NCBI RefSeq assembly: GCF_900110225.1
Contig: NZ_FOCW01000008.1
Location: forward strand, 1-64,000
DNA from: Allobrachymonas denitrificans DSM 15123
GTDB lineage: Bacteria; Pseudomonadota; Gammaproteobacteria; Burkholderiales; Burkholderiaceae_C
Reading direction: 5' to 3'
DNA: 64,000 bases
Every line of letters starts with the position of its first letter. Within the stretch, counting starts at the first letter, position 1. Under the pieces are notes generated by a model. The model made no database searches, was not told the origin of the DNA, and saw only the letters and a program-made list of their open reading frames with translations. Below are positions 9,290-19,286 of this stretch, in pieces. The translations under genes were made by a program, and so were the position numbers.

Positions 9290-10333
9290 TTACTCCTCGG
9301 GGTTGGCCACTTCACCGCGCGCCACGCGTTGCATGAACTTGAGCTTGAGCAGCAACTGCTGCATACCCTGCTTGTCCAGGCGGGTGGTATTGTGCGAGTT
9401 GTAGTCTTCACCGTGCGAGGTTTGCGTCAAACGCTTTTCACCCTCATCCACAAACTTGGTGTAGTTGAGGTCACGCGAGTCGGCCGGAACGCGGAAGTAG
9501 TCACCCATGTCTTCGGCACAGGCCATTTCCTCACGACTGAGCAACACTTCATACAGCTTTTCGCCATGGCGCGTGCCCATGACGTTGACGGGATGGTCCG
9601 GCTTGTTCATGAGGCCCAGAATGGCCTGCGCCAACACATCTACCGTGGCGGCAGGAGCCTTTTGCACAAAGATATCGCCATTGTTGCCATGCTCGAAGGC
9701 GTACAGCACCAGGTCCACGGCATCTTCCAGCGTCATCATGAAGCGGGTCATTTCCGGATCGGTGATGGTGATGGGCTGGCCATTTTGCACCTGCTGCACG
9801 AACAGCGGAATAACGGAGCCGCGCGAAGCCATCACGTTGCCGTAGCGCGTGCCACAGATCACGGTGTTGGTATGTTCCAGATTGCGACTGGTTGCCACCA
9901 TGACCTTTTCCATCATGGCCTTGCTGATGCCCATGGCGTTGATGGGATACACGGCCTTGTCGGTGCTCAAGCACACCACACGCTTGACGCCATGATTGAT
10001 GGCGGACAGCAGGACGTTTTCCGTACCCAGCACATTGGTACGGACAGCCTCGATCGGGAAGAACTCGCAGGATGGCACCTGCTTGAGTGCGGCCGCATGG
10101 TAGACAAAGTCCACGCCACGCATGGCGGCATCCACGCTACGGATATCACGCACATCCCCAATATAGAACTTGATCTTGGGGTTGTTGTACTTCTTGCGCA
10201 TGTCATCTTGTTTCTTTTCGTCGCGACTGAGGATGCGGATTTCCTTCAAATCGGAACCTAGGAAGCGATTTAGGACTGCATTACCAAAAGACCCTGTACC
10301 ACCAGTGATTAATAAAATTTTGTTCCCAAACAT
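9290..10333 (-). CDS. fnlA: UDP-GlcNAc 4,6-dehydratase/5-epimerase
   Basis: Extended SDR of 347 residues acting on UDP-GlcNAc, the first step to UDP-L-FucNAc (FnlA/WbjB/CapE). Motifs are the N-terminal ITGGTGSFGNAVLNRFL, DVRDIRSVDAAMRGVDFVYH, STDKAVYPINAMGISKAMME with the Met-x3-Lys active-site variant typical of this group, and RYGNVMASRGSVIPLF. The ATG at 10333 was preferred over an upstream in-frame start because it gives the correct N-terminus and sits one base after the wzy stop (TGAGATG). This marks the junction with the AT-rich block upstream. It draws on the same UDP-GlcNAc pool as wbpA. Confidence 0.94.
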   Translation of the reverse strand: MFGNKILLITGGTGSFGNAVLNRFLGSDLKEIRILSRDEKKQDDMRKKYNNPKIKFYIGDVRDIRSVDAAMRGVDFVYHAAALKQVPSCEFFPIEAVRTNVLGTENVLLSAINHGVKRVVCLSTDKAVYPINAMGISKAMMEKVMVATSRNLEHTNTVICGTRYGNVMASRGSVIPLFVQQVQNGQPITITDPEMTRFMMTLEDAVDLVLYAFEHGNNGDIFVQKAPAATVDVLAQAILGLMNKPDHPVNVMGTRHGEKLYEVLLSREEMACAEDMGDYFRVPADSRDLNYTKFVDEGEKRLTQTSHGEDYNSHNTTRLDKQGMQQLLLKLKFMQRVARGEVANPEE

Positions 10334-10334
10334 C

Positions 10335-11492
10335 TCACACACCTCTATCATAATAACGACTCACATAAAACCTTACATAAGCCCCCACCGCAACCGGCAC
10401 CAACAAATACGTGTAATTTTTAGCCACCAGCAACAACATGAAAGAAGATAGTATAAGCAACAAAGCAACCAAAAACAAATCCCCCCGCTCCCCCTTCAAA
10501 AACAAATTAATCAAATGAAAAGTAGAAAGCACATACAAGAAAATCAAAACACCAAACCCAAGCAACCCCAGATCGACGTAAGCAGAAAATATATCGTGAC
10601 TATAAGCGCCAGGCGGATAACTAGCATAACTACCGACCAAGGGATTATCTACTATTGTTTTTAAGGCCTCCCTCTGAAAAACCAACCTCTCCGAGACCGA
10701 CTGATCCTGCCCAATAGATAGGATTTGCACCATTCTATCATTAACCTCTGTTACGAAAAAATATCCAAGCAGAACAATTCCAAAAAAAATAAAAAGCATT
10801 GAAGAAAAAAACTTCAAAGGATTATGGCTTTTCGCAAACTCCACCAAAAGGAAGGCAAGAATAGCCGCCAAAAACTCAGATCGCGCGCCAACAAAATACA
10901 GCGCCAGAAAAACACAAGGCCACAAAAACATCCTCACCCTACTATTCGCACTCGGGACAGCAGCCACCATCATGACAAATATAGCCAACCCCACGCCCTG
11001 GTAATTTAATCTATCCTCCAAATCGCCAAGACTTTCGTAGTCAACCACATAAGTCCCACTAGCAGAGGCAATAATAATGTAAAAGCAGAACAGCAACAGC
11101 AACCATCTCAGCCTCTTCTGATAGCCAGAATTCTCCCAAGCAAATCCCATGGCCACAAAGTAAAGCGAAAATATTTTCAAGATATACGCTATATGAGGAT
11201 TGACAATCAGTCTATTTGCACCAGAAAAATACCCATATATAACCACAAGAGAAAACAGAGCCAAAAATAAGAAAAACAGTATTTCAACTAGAACGCGAGC
11301 ACGCCCTCGGCTTTGAAAGTAAGCCCAAACAGCAAACGGCATGGCAGCCACCGCACCAAACGTGTAATATCCGCCAAGGAACCTTGGAATCAAGTCAAAC
11401 TGAACAGCCGATTGATAAGCAACATACGCAGGAAATATCAGCAGGAAAGCCAATAAACCAGACACGCCTCTAAGCGAGAACGAGAACCTCAT
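10335..11492 (-). CDS. wzy: O-antigen polymerase candidate (Wzy), AT-rich
   Basis: A 385-residue integral membrane protein with about ten to twelve hydrophobic segments spread along the whole length and no soluble enzymatic domain. It contains a WzyC-like region with SERLVFQREALKTIVDNPLVGSYASYPPGAYSHDIFSAYVDLG (given here only to locate it; key residues are the Arg-rich loop and the H of YSHD). Wzy proteins join lipid-linked repeat units in the periplasm but share little sequence, so the call rests on topology, the ligase/polymerase-like loop and position between wzx and the FucNAc genes. Base composition is much more AT-rich than fnlA next door, which points to transfer. Confidence 0.75.
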   Translation of the reverse strand: MRFSFSLRGVSGLLAFLLIFPAYVAYQSAVQFDLIPRFLGGYYTFGAVAAMPFAVWAYFQSRGRARVLVEILFFLFLALFSLVVIYGYFSGANRLIVNPHIAYILKIFSLYFVAMGFAWENSGYQKRLRWLLLLFCFYIIIASASGTYVVDYESLGDLEDRLNYQGVGLAIFVMMVAAVPSANSRVRMFLWPCVFLALYFVGARSEFLAAILAFLLVEFAKSHNPLKFFSSMLFIFFGIVLLGYFFVTEVNDRMVQILSIGQDQSVSERLVFQREALKTIVDNPLVGSYASYPPGAYSHDIFSAYVDLGLLGFGVLIFLYVLSTFHLINLFLKGERGDLFLVALLLILSSFMLLLVAKNYTYLLVPVAVGAYVRFYVSRYYDRGV

Positions 11493-11495
11493 GGA

Positions 11496-12416
11496 TTACC
11501 ACCCACTAAACAACTTAAAGAAACGACCTCTCACTGCATACATAAAAGAATTTGCCAGCGACAATGCGCGCAATCGATCCACCATCGGCAATTCGCAAAG
11601 AAAAATACCTAGAACATCACCATGCCTTCGCAGCTCTTCACACTTCACCCTAGCTTCAAGAAGCCTCTTTGACTGATCGTTCATTTTATTATTATTTATC
11701 CTCAAAAAAGTACTTAATGCGTCAAACCTTCTCGACATTCTATCATTATAAATATCGAACGGCATAGTCATGCTTTTACTATTGTCCTGATGCATTCTCC
11801 ATTTACACGCCACGATACCAGAATTAATTATTTTAACCTTGTCAAGATGTTTAGCCGCAAGCTCCATCCATGTATCTTCATTTGGCAAAAAATCTGGCAC
11901 CGGGAATATTTCACCTAACATTCCACGACTCATCATGAATGAAACTCCACTATAGCCGCCCACCCCTTTTTTCCTCGGAATCACCATTCCATCCTTCGAC
12001 TTGTCCTCCGACATCACCTGAAGCTTCGACAACCCCACAACCAACTCATCTGGCGAATTATCCTTAACCATCATATATCTCGCCCACAAACTCCCTTCCG
12101 GCATGATATCATCACCAGCAAATAGGCATATAAAATCTCCAGTCGCCAAGCCGACACCATAATTAAATACACCAGGCTTTCCGGGCATCTCATTATCAAA
12201 AACCTTCAATCTAGAATCCATCGAAGAAATCTCCAACGCAATCTCCTTCGTCCGATCAGAGGATTTATCATCGACAAAAATTAGCTCAAGATCATCAAAT
12301 CCCTGACTTAGGATGCTCATCAATGCGACACGAACATACTTCTCCTCATTTTTAGCCCCCACAACAACGCTAACTCGCGGTCGAATTGCAAGCGTCATCT
12401 CCGATGGATTACTCAT
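11496..12416 (-). CDS. Family 2 glycosyltransferase, AT-rich
   Basis: A 306-residue GT-A fold glycosyltransferase. The N-terminal RVSVVVGAKNEEKYVRVALMSI and LELIFVDDKSSDRTKEIA are classic GT2 segments, with an FAGDDIM acid motif (about residues 113-119) and ENEDTW-type acceptor residues (LPNEDTWMELAAKHL) further on. No membrane segments were seen. It probably adds one sugar to the repeat unit at the cytoplasmic face; the sugar cannot be read from the sequence. It lies 3 bases upstream of wzy and 1 base after wzx, in the AT-rich imported block. Confidence 0.85.
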   Translation of the reverse strand: MSNPSEMTLAIRPRVSVVVGAKNEEKYVRVALMSILSQGFDDLELIFVDDKSSDRTKEIALEISSMDSRLKVFDNEMPGKPGVFNYGVGLATGDFICLFAGDDIMPEGSLWARYMMVKDNSPDELVVGLSKLQVMSEDKSKDGMVIPRKKGVGGYSGVSFMMSRGMLGEIFPVPDFLPNEDTWMELAAKHLDKVKIINSGIVACKWRMHQDNSKSMTMPFDIYNDRMSRRFDALSTFLRINNNKMNDQSKRLLEARVKCEELRRHGDVLGIFLCELPMVDRLRALSLANSFMYAVRGRFFKLFSGW

Positions 12417-12417
12417 C

Positions 12418-13668
12418 TCACCCTCTCTTCACCAGAAAATACACGACCAAGAAATAAATTAAATAAACAACAAATCCTGATATAGCATACCCTTCAACCA
12501 CCCATGATTCAAAATAAATCACACACAAATATATAAAGGCCAACCGGGTCAATAAAGAAAATACCTGCAAAACCAATGCCAACTCCTGCCTACCAAGGAC
12601 ATGGAAAGACATGGATACCGGGGATGCCACCAATTGCATAAAAAACCATGGCAACATCCATATTATCATCGCTCCAACCGGTTCCCACTTGTCGCCAAAA
12701 ATCTCAGAAACACCAAAAGGAAGGACCACCAACACAAGCAAAAATGGCAACACCCCCATCTTAGCAAGTCGCCATACAATTTCAGTGAAAAAAACTTTTA
12801 ATGTACCCTCCGCATGTCTCTTTGGAGCCTCCGACAAAAATATCTGAGCCGCACTGGTGGCTATCAGTCCGACAGGCGCCTGCAATATCATCATTGCCAA
12901 ATTCAAATAACCAACCTCTTCTGACGGCAAATATCTAGCCATAATTATTATTGGAAGATAAATTGCCGACGCATTTGCCAACGCCTCCCACGTAGAGTAT
13001 ATTGGATACTTTCTGTAGCGCGATGCATATTCGAAAACACGTCTTCTGTTTGTCAGGCCAAATAACCTCAAACGAATACTCTTCGCATAAAGTGCAAACC
13101 CCACCATATACCCAACTATCACCCCCAGAAGCAACCCATTCACAACAAATCCAGAAACTCCTGCGATAATCTGAATAAAAACCCGAGCAAAAGATTGAAT
13201 CACCTTATTTCTCGACACTAAAATAAAGCGCCTTCTTCTTATAAACCAGGATTGCAATAAAGCCACACCTCCAAAGGCAAAAATCCCAAAAACAACAATT
13301 ACAAAGTTTAACCCCTCATTAATATACTTAATAGGCGCTCCAGCATTATCAGTCACCAAAACCGAGAACCAAGGAGCGATCACAGAAAAAAGCACTAAAG
13401 AAAGAAAGCCTACGCATAACAAGGATACTGCATCTCTCCCCCTCCTCGGCAAAGCCAAAGCCACGTCATATCTCAAGCAAGCCGCAACTCCCAGTATGGC
13501 AATTACCGAATTCAATACGGCATACACCCCAAAATCAGCCGGAGAATATAGCCTAGATATTACCGGCATTGAAATTAATATGATGACTTGCCCACCAGCC
13601 GTCCCCGTCAGTAAAGTCAAAAATGACCTTAAAAACCGAGAGTCCGGCCCTCTTACCTTTACGACCAT
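12418..13668 (-). CDS. wzx: O-antigen flippase Wzx, first copy, AT-rich
   Basis: A 416-residue polysaccharide-export (MATE-like) membrane protein with about twelve hydrophobic segments. It opens with a short basic tail then FLTLLTGTAGGQVIILISMPVISRLYSPADFGVYAVLNS, typical of Wzx/RfbX (position about residues 15-53). Its role would be to flip undecaprenyl-linked repeat units across the inner membrane. It shares the AT-rich composition of the two genes after it and forms an imported wzx-GT2-wzy block. A second flippase with normal GC content is at 23857-25191. Confidence 0.9.
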   Translation of the reverse strand: MVVKVRGPDSRFLRSFLTLLTGTAGGQVIILISMPVISRLYSPADFGVYAVLNSVIAILGVAACLRYDVALALPRRGRDAVSLLCVGFLSLVLFSVIAPWFSVLVTDNAGAPIKYINEGLNFVIVVFGIFAFGGVALLQSWFIRRRRFILVSRNKVIQSFARVFIQIIAGVSGFVVNGLLLGVIVGYMVGFALYAKSIRLRLFGLTNRRRVFEYASRYRKYPIYSTWEALANASAIYLPIIIMARYLPSEEVGYLNLAMMILQAPVGLIATSAAQIFLSEAPKRHAEGTLKVFFTEIVWRLAKMGVLPFLLVLVVLPFGVSEIFGDKWEPVGAMIIWMLPWFFMQLVASPVSMSFHVLGRQELALVLQVFSLLTRLAFIYLCVIYFESWVVEGYAISGFVVYLIYFLVVYFLVKRG

Positions 13669-13772
13669 AAACAGTTAGAACTCACGTTCAAAAATCATGA
13701 TGACATAAACCACGAAGCCCCTTAAAAATTAATCATCAAGGGCCACTCAATTACAAAATTCAATCAAAGCTC

Positions 13773-14768
<996 letters not shown>

Positions 14769-16067
14769 TTACAGGCGGAACACGGTAAAGCCCGCATCTT
14801 CCAGCGCATAGCGGTCAAACAGGCTCTTGATATCGCCCACCACCGGCTTGTGCTGCGTATTGCAGTAGCCAACCAGCTGCTGGGGCGTCAGTTCACGGTA
14901 CTGAGTGTGGCCCACTGCCACGACCAGACTGTCCACCTTGTTGTCGGCACCCAGTTGCCCAAGCTCAAGCCCGTATTCACGGCGCACTTCATCAGCATCA
15001 GCCCAGGCATCCGTGACCACCACATTCACATTCCAGCTCTGCAGCTCCCGGATCAGGTCAATCACCTTGCTGTTGCGGATATCAGGGCAGTTCTCCTTGA
15101 ACGTGATACCCATCACACCCACCGTACTGCGCGCCACATCCACACCGTTCTGGATCATGCGCTTGATGATGCTGCGTGCCGCATAGATAGCCATGTTGTC
15201 ATTGATGCGACGCCCCGCCAGAATCACTTGCGGGTGGTAGCCCACCTCTTCGGCCTTGTGCGTCAGGTAGTACGGGTCCACACCAATGCAGTGCCCTCCC
15301 ACCATGCCGGGCCGGAACGGCAAAAAGTTCCACTTGCTGCCTGCAGCCTCCAGCACCTCCAGCGTGTCAATGCCTACCCGTTCAAAAATGAGCGACAACT
15401 CGTTGACAAAGGCAATGTTCAAGTCACGCTGGCTGTTCTCGATCACCTTGGCAGCTTCTGCCACCTTCAGGCTGCTGGCCTTCCAGGTACCCGCCATAAT
15501 GATGCTGCGGTACAGCGCATCCACCTCCTCGGCAACTTCAGGCGTACTGCCACTGGTGATCTTCTTGATCTTGGTCAGCGTGTTGACCTTGTCGCCGGGG
15601 TTGATGCGCTCAGGGCTGTAGCCGCAGAAGAAGTCCTGGTTGAACTTGAGTCCGCTGGCCTTCTCCAGCTCCGGCACACAGACTTCTTCCGTGGCCCCAG
15701 GAAAGACAGTGGACTCGTAGATGACGATATCGCCCTTGCGCAGAGTGCGGCCCACCGTCTGACTGGCCTTGACCAGAGGCGTCATGTCCGGACGATTCAC
15801 CTCGTCTACCGGGGTGGGCACCGTCACGATATAAATCTGGCACTCCCGCAGATCTTCCGGGTCACAGCTGTAACGCAGATGCTCTGCGGCCTTCAGCCCT
15901 TCGGGCGACACCTCCAGAGTGCTGTCCTTGCCAGCACGCAGCTCATCCACACGCTCCTGCTTGATGTCAAAGCCCAGTACATCACGCGTCTTGCCAAACT
16001 CTGCTGCCAACGGCAGACCTACATAGCCCAGGCCGATCACAGCCAGTTTTTTTTGTTCGTTGCTCAT
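14769..16067 (-). CDS. wbpA: UDP-GlcNAc 6-dehydrogenase
   Basis: UDP-sugar 6-dehydrogenase of 432 residues (WbpA/TviB family), oxidising UDP-GlcNAc to UDP-GlcNAcA with NAD. It has the N-terminal KLAVIGLGYVGLPLAAEFGK Rossmann motif, VPTPVDEVNRPDM, ESTVFPGATEEVC, and the active-site Cys in GGHCIGVDPYYLTHKA. The C-terminal UDP-binding domain ends VGDIKSLFDRYALEDAGFTVFRL. This is the only complete wbpA in the window, so both downstream wbpB/E/D sets would depend on it. A remnant of a second copy is at 18240-18404. It is the first gene of the long minus-strand operon. Confidence 0.96.
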   Translation of the reverse strand: MSNEQKKLAVIGLGYVGLPLAAEFGKTRDVLGFDIKQERVDELRAGKDSTLEVSPEGLKAAEHLRYSCDPEDLRECQIYIVTVPTPVDEVNRPDMTPLVKASQTVGRTLRKGDIVIYESTVFPGATEEVCVPELEKASGLKFNQDFFCGYSPERINPGDKVNTLTKIKKITSGSTPEVAEEVDALYRSIIMAGTWKASSLKVAEAAKVIENSQRDLNIAFVNELSLIFERVGIDTLEVLEAAGSKWNFLPFRPGMVGGHCIGVDPYYLTHKAEEVGYHPQVILAGRRINDNMAIYAARSIIKRMIQNGVDVARSTVGVMGITFKENCPDIRNSKVIDLIRELQSWNVNVVVTDAWADADEVRREYGLELGQLGADNKVDSLVVAVGHTQYRELTPQQLVGYCNTQHKPVVGDIKSLFDRYALEDAGFTVFRL

Positions 16068-16496
16068 TCTTTACTCAACAAATTTTCAATGGTTGACAGG
16101 GCTTGTCACCCAAGACAACGCCACTCAAGGTAAAAAGTCATTAAAAACAATACCCTAGGGATCCCCACCCCTTCAGACACGCCATGATTCCTCTTTCCGT
16201 CCCAGGTCGTCTCATGGCTCAAGCTATCATTATGACGCGATCCCCAGCCTGCAAATGCTACGCCGGGTACGCTTGTGGGTATGCCATGTTGTTGCACTTA
16301 CGTGTACTTTTGATGAATTCTGCACGTTCGTTGCGCAATCCGTGCCCGGGCCTCACCATTCGGAAGGACAATCCATACCGTAGCTTGAGCGCCACATGCG
16401 ACCAAGTCTGGCGAATGTGTCATTGTGCCTTCAGGACTCCTCAACATGCCCATGACGCCTCGCCTCCAACTTGACTAACACACCAACCGACTGTTT
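16068..16496. other. Divergent intergenic region of the two wbp operons
   Basis: A 429-base gap between wbpA (minus) and wbpE (plus). It has no coding frame that resembles a protein. It should hold the promoters of both divergent polysaccharide operons, but I could not pick out a convincing -35/-10 pair. A TTGACT at 16471 would place its -10 on the wbpE start codon. I saw no terminator, JUMPstart or remnant gene here. Confidence 0.5.
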
Positions 16497-17594
16497 ATGG
16501 ACTTCATCGACCTCAAGACCCAATACGCCGCCCTGCGCGACCCGATCCAGCAGCGCATGCAACGCGTACTCGACCACGGCCAGTACATCATGGGCCCCGA
16601 AGTGGCCGAACTGGAAACCGCGCTGGCTGCACGCACCGGCACCGCCCACTGCATCACCGTTTCCAGCGGCACCGAAGCCCTGCTGATCAGCCTGATGGCG
16701 CTGGGCATCCAGCCGGGTGACGAAGTCATCACCACACCCTTCACCTTTGCCGCCACCGCCGAGGTCATCGCCCTGCTGGGCGCGGTGCCGGTCTGGGTGG
16801 ATGTGGAAGAGGATACCGGCCTGATCGATGCCAACCTGATCGAGGCCGCCATCACACCGAAGACCAAGGCCATCATGCCGGTCAGCCTGTATGGCCAGGT
16901 GCCGGACATGGATGCCATCAACGCCATTGCAGCAGCGCACGGGAATCTGCCCGTGATCGAGGATGCGGCGCAGAGCTTTGGCGCCCGCTACCATGACCGC
17001 GAAAGCTGCAACCTGAGCACCTTCGGCTGCACCAGCTTTTTCCCGAGCAAGCCGCTGGGCTGCTATGGCGATGGCGGTGCCATCTTTACGCACGACGACG
17101 CGTTGGCACAGGCCTGCCGCGAGATCCGCATCCACGGCCAGAGCAAGCGCTACACCCACACCCGCATCGGCGTGGGTGGCCGCATGGACACGCTGCAGTG
17201 TGCCATCGTGCTAGCCAAGCTGGAGCGTTTTGCATGGGAAGTGCAGCAGCGCATGCAGCTGGGCCAGGCCTACAACGCCTTGTGCGATGCCGCCGGCATC
17301 CCACGCATGCAGCAGCGCGAGGGTCGCACCAGTGTGTTTGCGCAGTACACCGTGCGTGTGTCGCAGCGCGAGCAGTTGCAGGAGCAGCTCAAGGCAGCGG
17401 GCATTCCCACTGCCGTGCACTATCCGATTCCGATGAATCAGCAGCCGGCCTACCAGGGCCTGTGTGACCGCCCGACGCCCGTGGCAGATCGCCTGGCGAC
17501 CGAGGTGATGAGTTTGCCGATGAGTGCCGACCTGACGCAAGCGCAGCAACAGCAGGTCATGCAAGCACTGACATCCGTTTTGTCCAACACCTGA
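16497..17594 (+). CDS. wbpE: UDP-3-keto-GlcNAcA 3-aminotransferase, first copy
   Basis: PLP-dependent DegT/DnrJ/EryC1 aminotransferase of 365 residues (WbpE/WlbC). It converts the 3-keto sugar made by WbpB to UDP-GlcNAc3NA. The N-terminal MDFIDLKTQYAALRD is the family start, SSGTEALLISLMAL follows, and the PLP lysine is in FFPSKPLGCYGDGGA. The C-terminal IPTAVHYPIPMNQQPAYQGL is the sugar-binding part. The partner copy wbpE2 (22755-23849) differs at scattered positions. wbpD follows after 18 bases. Confidence 0.95.
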   Translation: MDFIDLKTQYAALRDPIQQRMQRVLDHGQYIMGPEVAELETALAARTGTAHCITVSSGTEALLISLMALGIQPGDEVITTPFTFAATAEVIALLGAVPVWVDVEEDTGLIDANLIEAAITPKTKAIMPVSLYGQVPDMDAINAIAAAHGNLPVIEDAAQSFGARYHDRESCNLSTFGCTSFFPSKPLGCYGDGGAIFTHDDALAQACREIRIHGQSKRYTHTRIGVGGRMDTLQCAIVLAKLERFAWEVQQRMQLGQAYNALCDAAGIPRMQQREGRTSVFAQYTVRVSQREQLQEQLKAAGIPTAVHYPIPMNQQPAYQGLCDRPTPVADRLATEVMSLPMSADLTQAQQQQVMQALTSVLSNT

Positions 17595-17612
17595 TCACAT
17601 ACATAGTTCAAC

Positions 17613-18218
17613 ATGAACATTTCAACCTCTGATCCTGCATACACGGCCCACCCCACCGCCATCATCGACCCCGGCGCGCAAATCGGCGCCGGCAGCCGTG
17701 TGTGGCACTGGGTCCACATCTGCGCCGGTGCCGTGATTGGCGAGCGCTGCTCCTTCGGCCAGAACGTGTTCGTGGGCAACGATGTGCGCATCGGCAACAA
17801 CGTCAAGGTGCAGAACAACGTCAGCGTGTACGACGCCGTCACGCTCGAAGACGACGTCTTCTGCGGACCGAGCATGGTGTTCACCAACGTCTACAACCCG
17901 CGCTCTGCCGTGGCGCGCAAGGAAGAATACCGCCGCACGCTGGTGAAACAGGGCGCCACCATGGGCGCCAATGCCACCATCGTCTGCGGCAGCACCGTGG
18001 GGCGCTACGCCTTTGTCGGCGCCGGAGCGGTGGTGCAGAAGGACGTACCCGACTTTGCCCTGGTGGTAGGTGTGCCGGCGCGGCAGATCGGCTGGATGAG
18101 CCGCTTTGGCGAGCGGCTGGAGCTGCCGCTGCAGGGTTCAGGCGAGGCTGTGTGTCCGCATACGGGGGATCGTTATGTGCTGCAGGATGGAAAATTGCAA
18201 CATCTCATAGCCAACTAA
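17613..18218 (+). CDS. wbpD: UDP-GlcNAc3NA N-acetyltransferase, first copy
   Basis: Left-handed beta-helix acyltransferase of 201 residues (WbpD/WlbB), which acetylates the 3-amino group to give UDP-GlcNAc3NAcA. Hexapeptide repeats run through [20 protein letters not shown] onward, with [20 protein letters not shown] and the [11 protein letters not shown] segment. From about codon 15 the DNA is almost identical to wbpD2 (21301-21906), and identity ends abruptly after GTGCTGCAGGATGGA (18178-18192), where the two C-termini differ. This suggests recent duplication or gene conversion. A wbpA remnant follows 21 bases later. Confidence 0.94.
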   Translation: MNISTSDPAYTAHPTAIIDPGAQIGAGSRVWHWVHICAGAVIGERCSFGQNVFVGNDVRIGNNVKVQNNVSVYDAVTLEDDVFCGPSMVFTNVYNPRSAVARKEEYRRTLVKQGATMGANATIVCGSTVGRYAFVGAGAVVQKDVPDFALVVGVPARQIGWMSRFGERLELPLQGSGEAVCPHTGDRYVLQDGKLQHLIAN

Positions 18219-18239
18219 GCAAGTAGGCTGAGCCTTCCC

Positions 18240-18404
18240 GTGGACGTACTGGTGGTGGCCGTGGGCCACGGCAGCTACCGCGCCATGACACCTGCCGACC
18301 TGCGCCCGCTGTGCCGTGGCGAGCAGCCGATTCTGGCGGATGTGAAGAGCTTGTATGACCGGCATGCGGCGGGGGCGCAGGGGTTTGCCGTGTTTCGGCT
18401 GTAA
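18240..18404 (+). pseudogene. wbpA: Remnant of a second wbpA (C-terminal 54 codons)
   Basis: An open frame without its own normal start reads VDVLVVAVGHGSYRAMTPAD at its beginning and ends DVKSLYDRHAAGAQGFAVFRL minus the first residue, then TAA. This lines up with the end of the intact wbpA protein (VDSLVVAVGHTQYRELTPQQ and DIKSLFDRYALEDAGFTVFRL region), including the FRL stop. Homology begins sharply at 18240, just after wbpD, so the first ~375 codons are gone. It marks where a second wbpA-wbpB-wbpD-wbpE cassette once began. The abiE module starts 18 bases beyond, in the opposite direction. Confidence 0.9.
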
Positions 18405-18422
18405 CGCTGCCCTGAACCTGCC

Positions 18423-19286
18423 TCAGGCAGGTTTGTCCCAGGGCAAGCTTTCGTAAAACTCACGCACCAATCCATAAGCCACATCAAACGGCGGCAAGTG
18501 ATCTGCCACCAATTGCGGCAAAGCGCTGCCATACTGCGCCTGTGACAGCGCCACAATGCGCGGGTCCTGCAAGGCGAGGCGATCCGGCTCCTCCAACCTG
18601 TCCCTGCAGGCACTGCGCAACTTGCCCAGAATGGCCGCACGATCTTCAAACGTCATGGACTCGACACTGTTGAGCAACAGGTTCAGATCATAAATATCCT
18701 GGTAGCGCTCCCGCTTGCGCACCACCTGCTGCAACACCGAGCGGTACTTCTCTGCCACCAGGTCATGAAACGGGTACATGCGCAGTGCGCCTCCATCCAC
18801 CGGCTGCTCCTCGATCGCCGTCACCCACTCGTTGAAGCTGTAATCCACCGACACCAGCGTAGGCACTCCCTGCGCCATCAGGCGGCGCATGGCAGCCGGC
18901 TGCTGACGTGACGCATAGCCAACCCGCAACTGCAAGGTCGGAAAGCTGATATCCGGCCGTGGAGGTGGCTTGATCACATGCGACTGCAGCCGCAAGGCCA
19001 GACCGTACTCATTGTCTGCAGACACCGGAGCCAACGCACTCTCGACGGCCTGCAACAAGCGCGGCACCTCCTGCAACTGAAAGCGTCGTGAAGTGGAAAA
19101 ATCGATATCACGCGTATAACGGGTGCTGCGATATCGTATCGCCAGCAGGATCCCGCCCTTCATGATCATGGTGGGGGCCAACACCTCTGACTGCGCAATG
19201 GCTCGCAACACCAGATGCACCGCCTGCCGAAACACCTGCCGGCCTGGGTCCTGCTCTGCTTCTACCCACAATGGCAAATGGATCAC
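18423..19286 (-). CDS. abiEii: AbiEii nucleotidyltransferase toxin
   Basis: Toxin of a type IV-class AbiE toxin-antitoxin / abortive infection system, a member of the nucleotidyltransferase superfamily (DUF1814/MenA-like). With the GTG start at 19286 the protein has 287 residues. The nucleotidyltransferase core reads KGGILLAIRYRSTRYTRDID (about residues 43-62), giving the GG and Asp-x-Asp signature, and FHDLVAEKYRSVLQQ plus RERYQDIYDL follow. A longer frame to 19325 exists, but the GTG overlaps the antitoxin stop (GTGA) and gives the usual coupled arrangement. In the studied AbiE systems overexpression is bacteriostatic and phage infection can be aborted; that role here is inferred. Confidence 0.92.
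   Translation of the reverse strand: MIHLPLWVEAEQDPGRQVFRQAVHLVLRAIAQSEVLAPTMIMKGGILLAIRYRSTRYTRDIDFSTSRRFQLQEVPRLLQAVESALAPVSADNEYGLALRLQSHVIKPPPRPDISFPTLQLRVGYASRQQPAAMRRLMAQGVPTLVSVDYSFNEWVTAIEEQPVDGGALRMYPFHDLVAEKYRSVLQQVVRKRERYQDIYDLNLLLNSVESMTFEDRAAILGKLRSACRDRLEEPDRLALQDPRIVALSQAQYGSALPQLVADHLPPFDVAYGLVREFYESLPWDKPA

Noticed and set aside
16471-16499. TTGACT with TTTATG 17 bases later, as a promoter of wbpE1.
   Set aside because: The -10 would fall on the start codon itself, so transcription would begin inside the gene.
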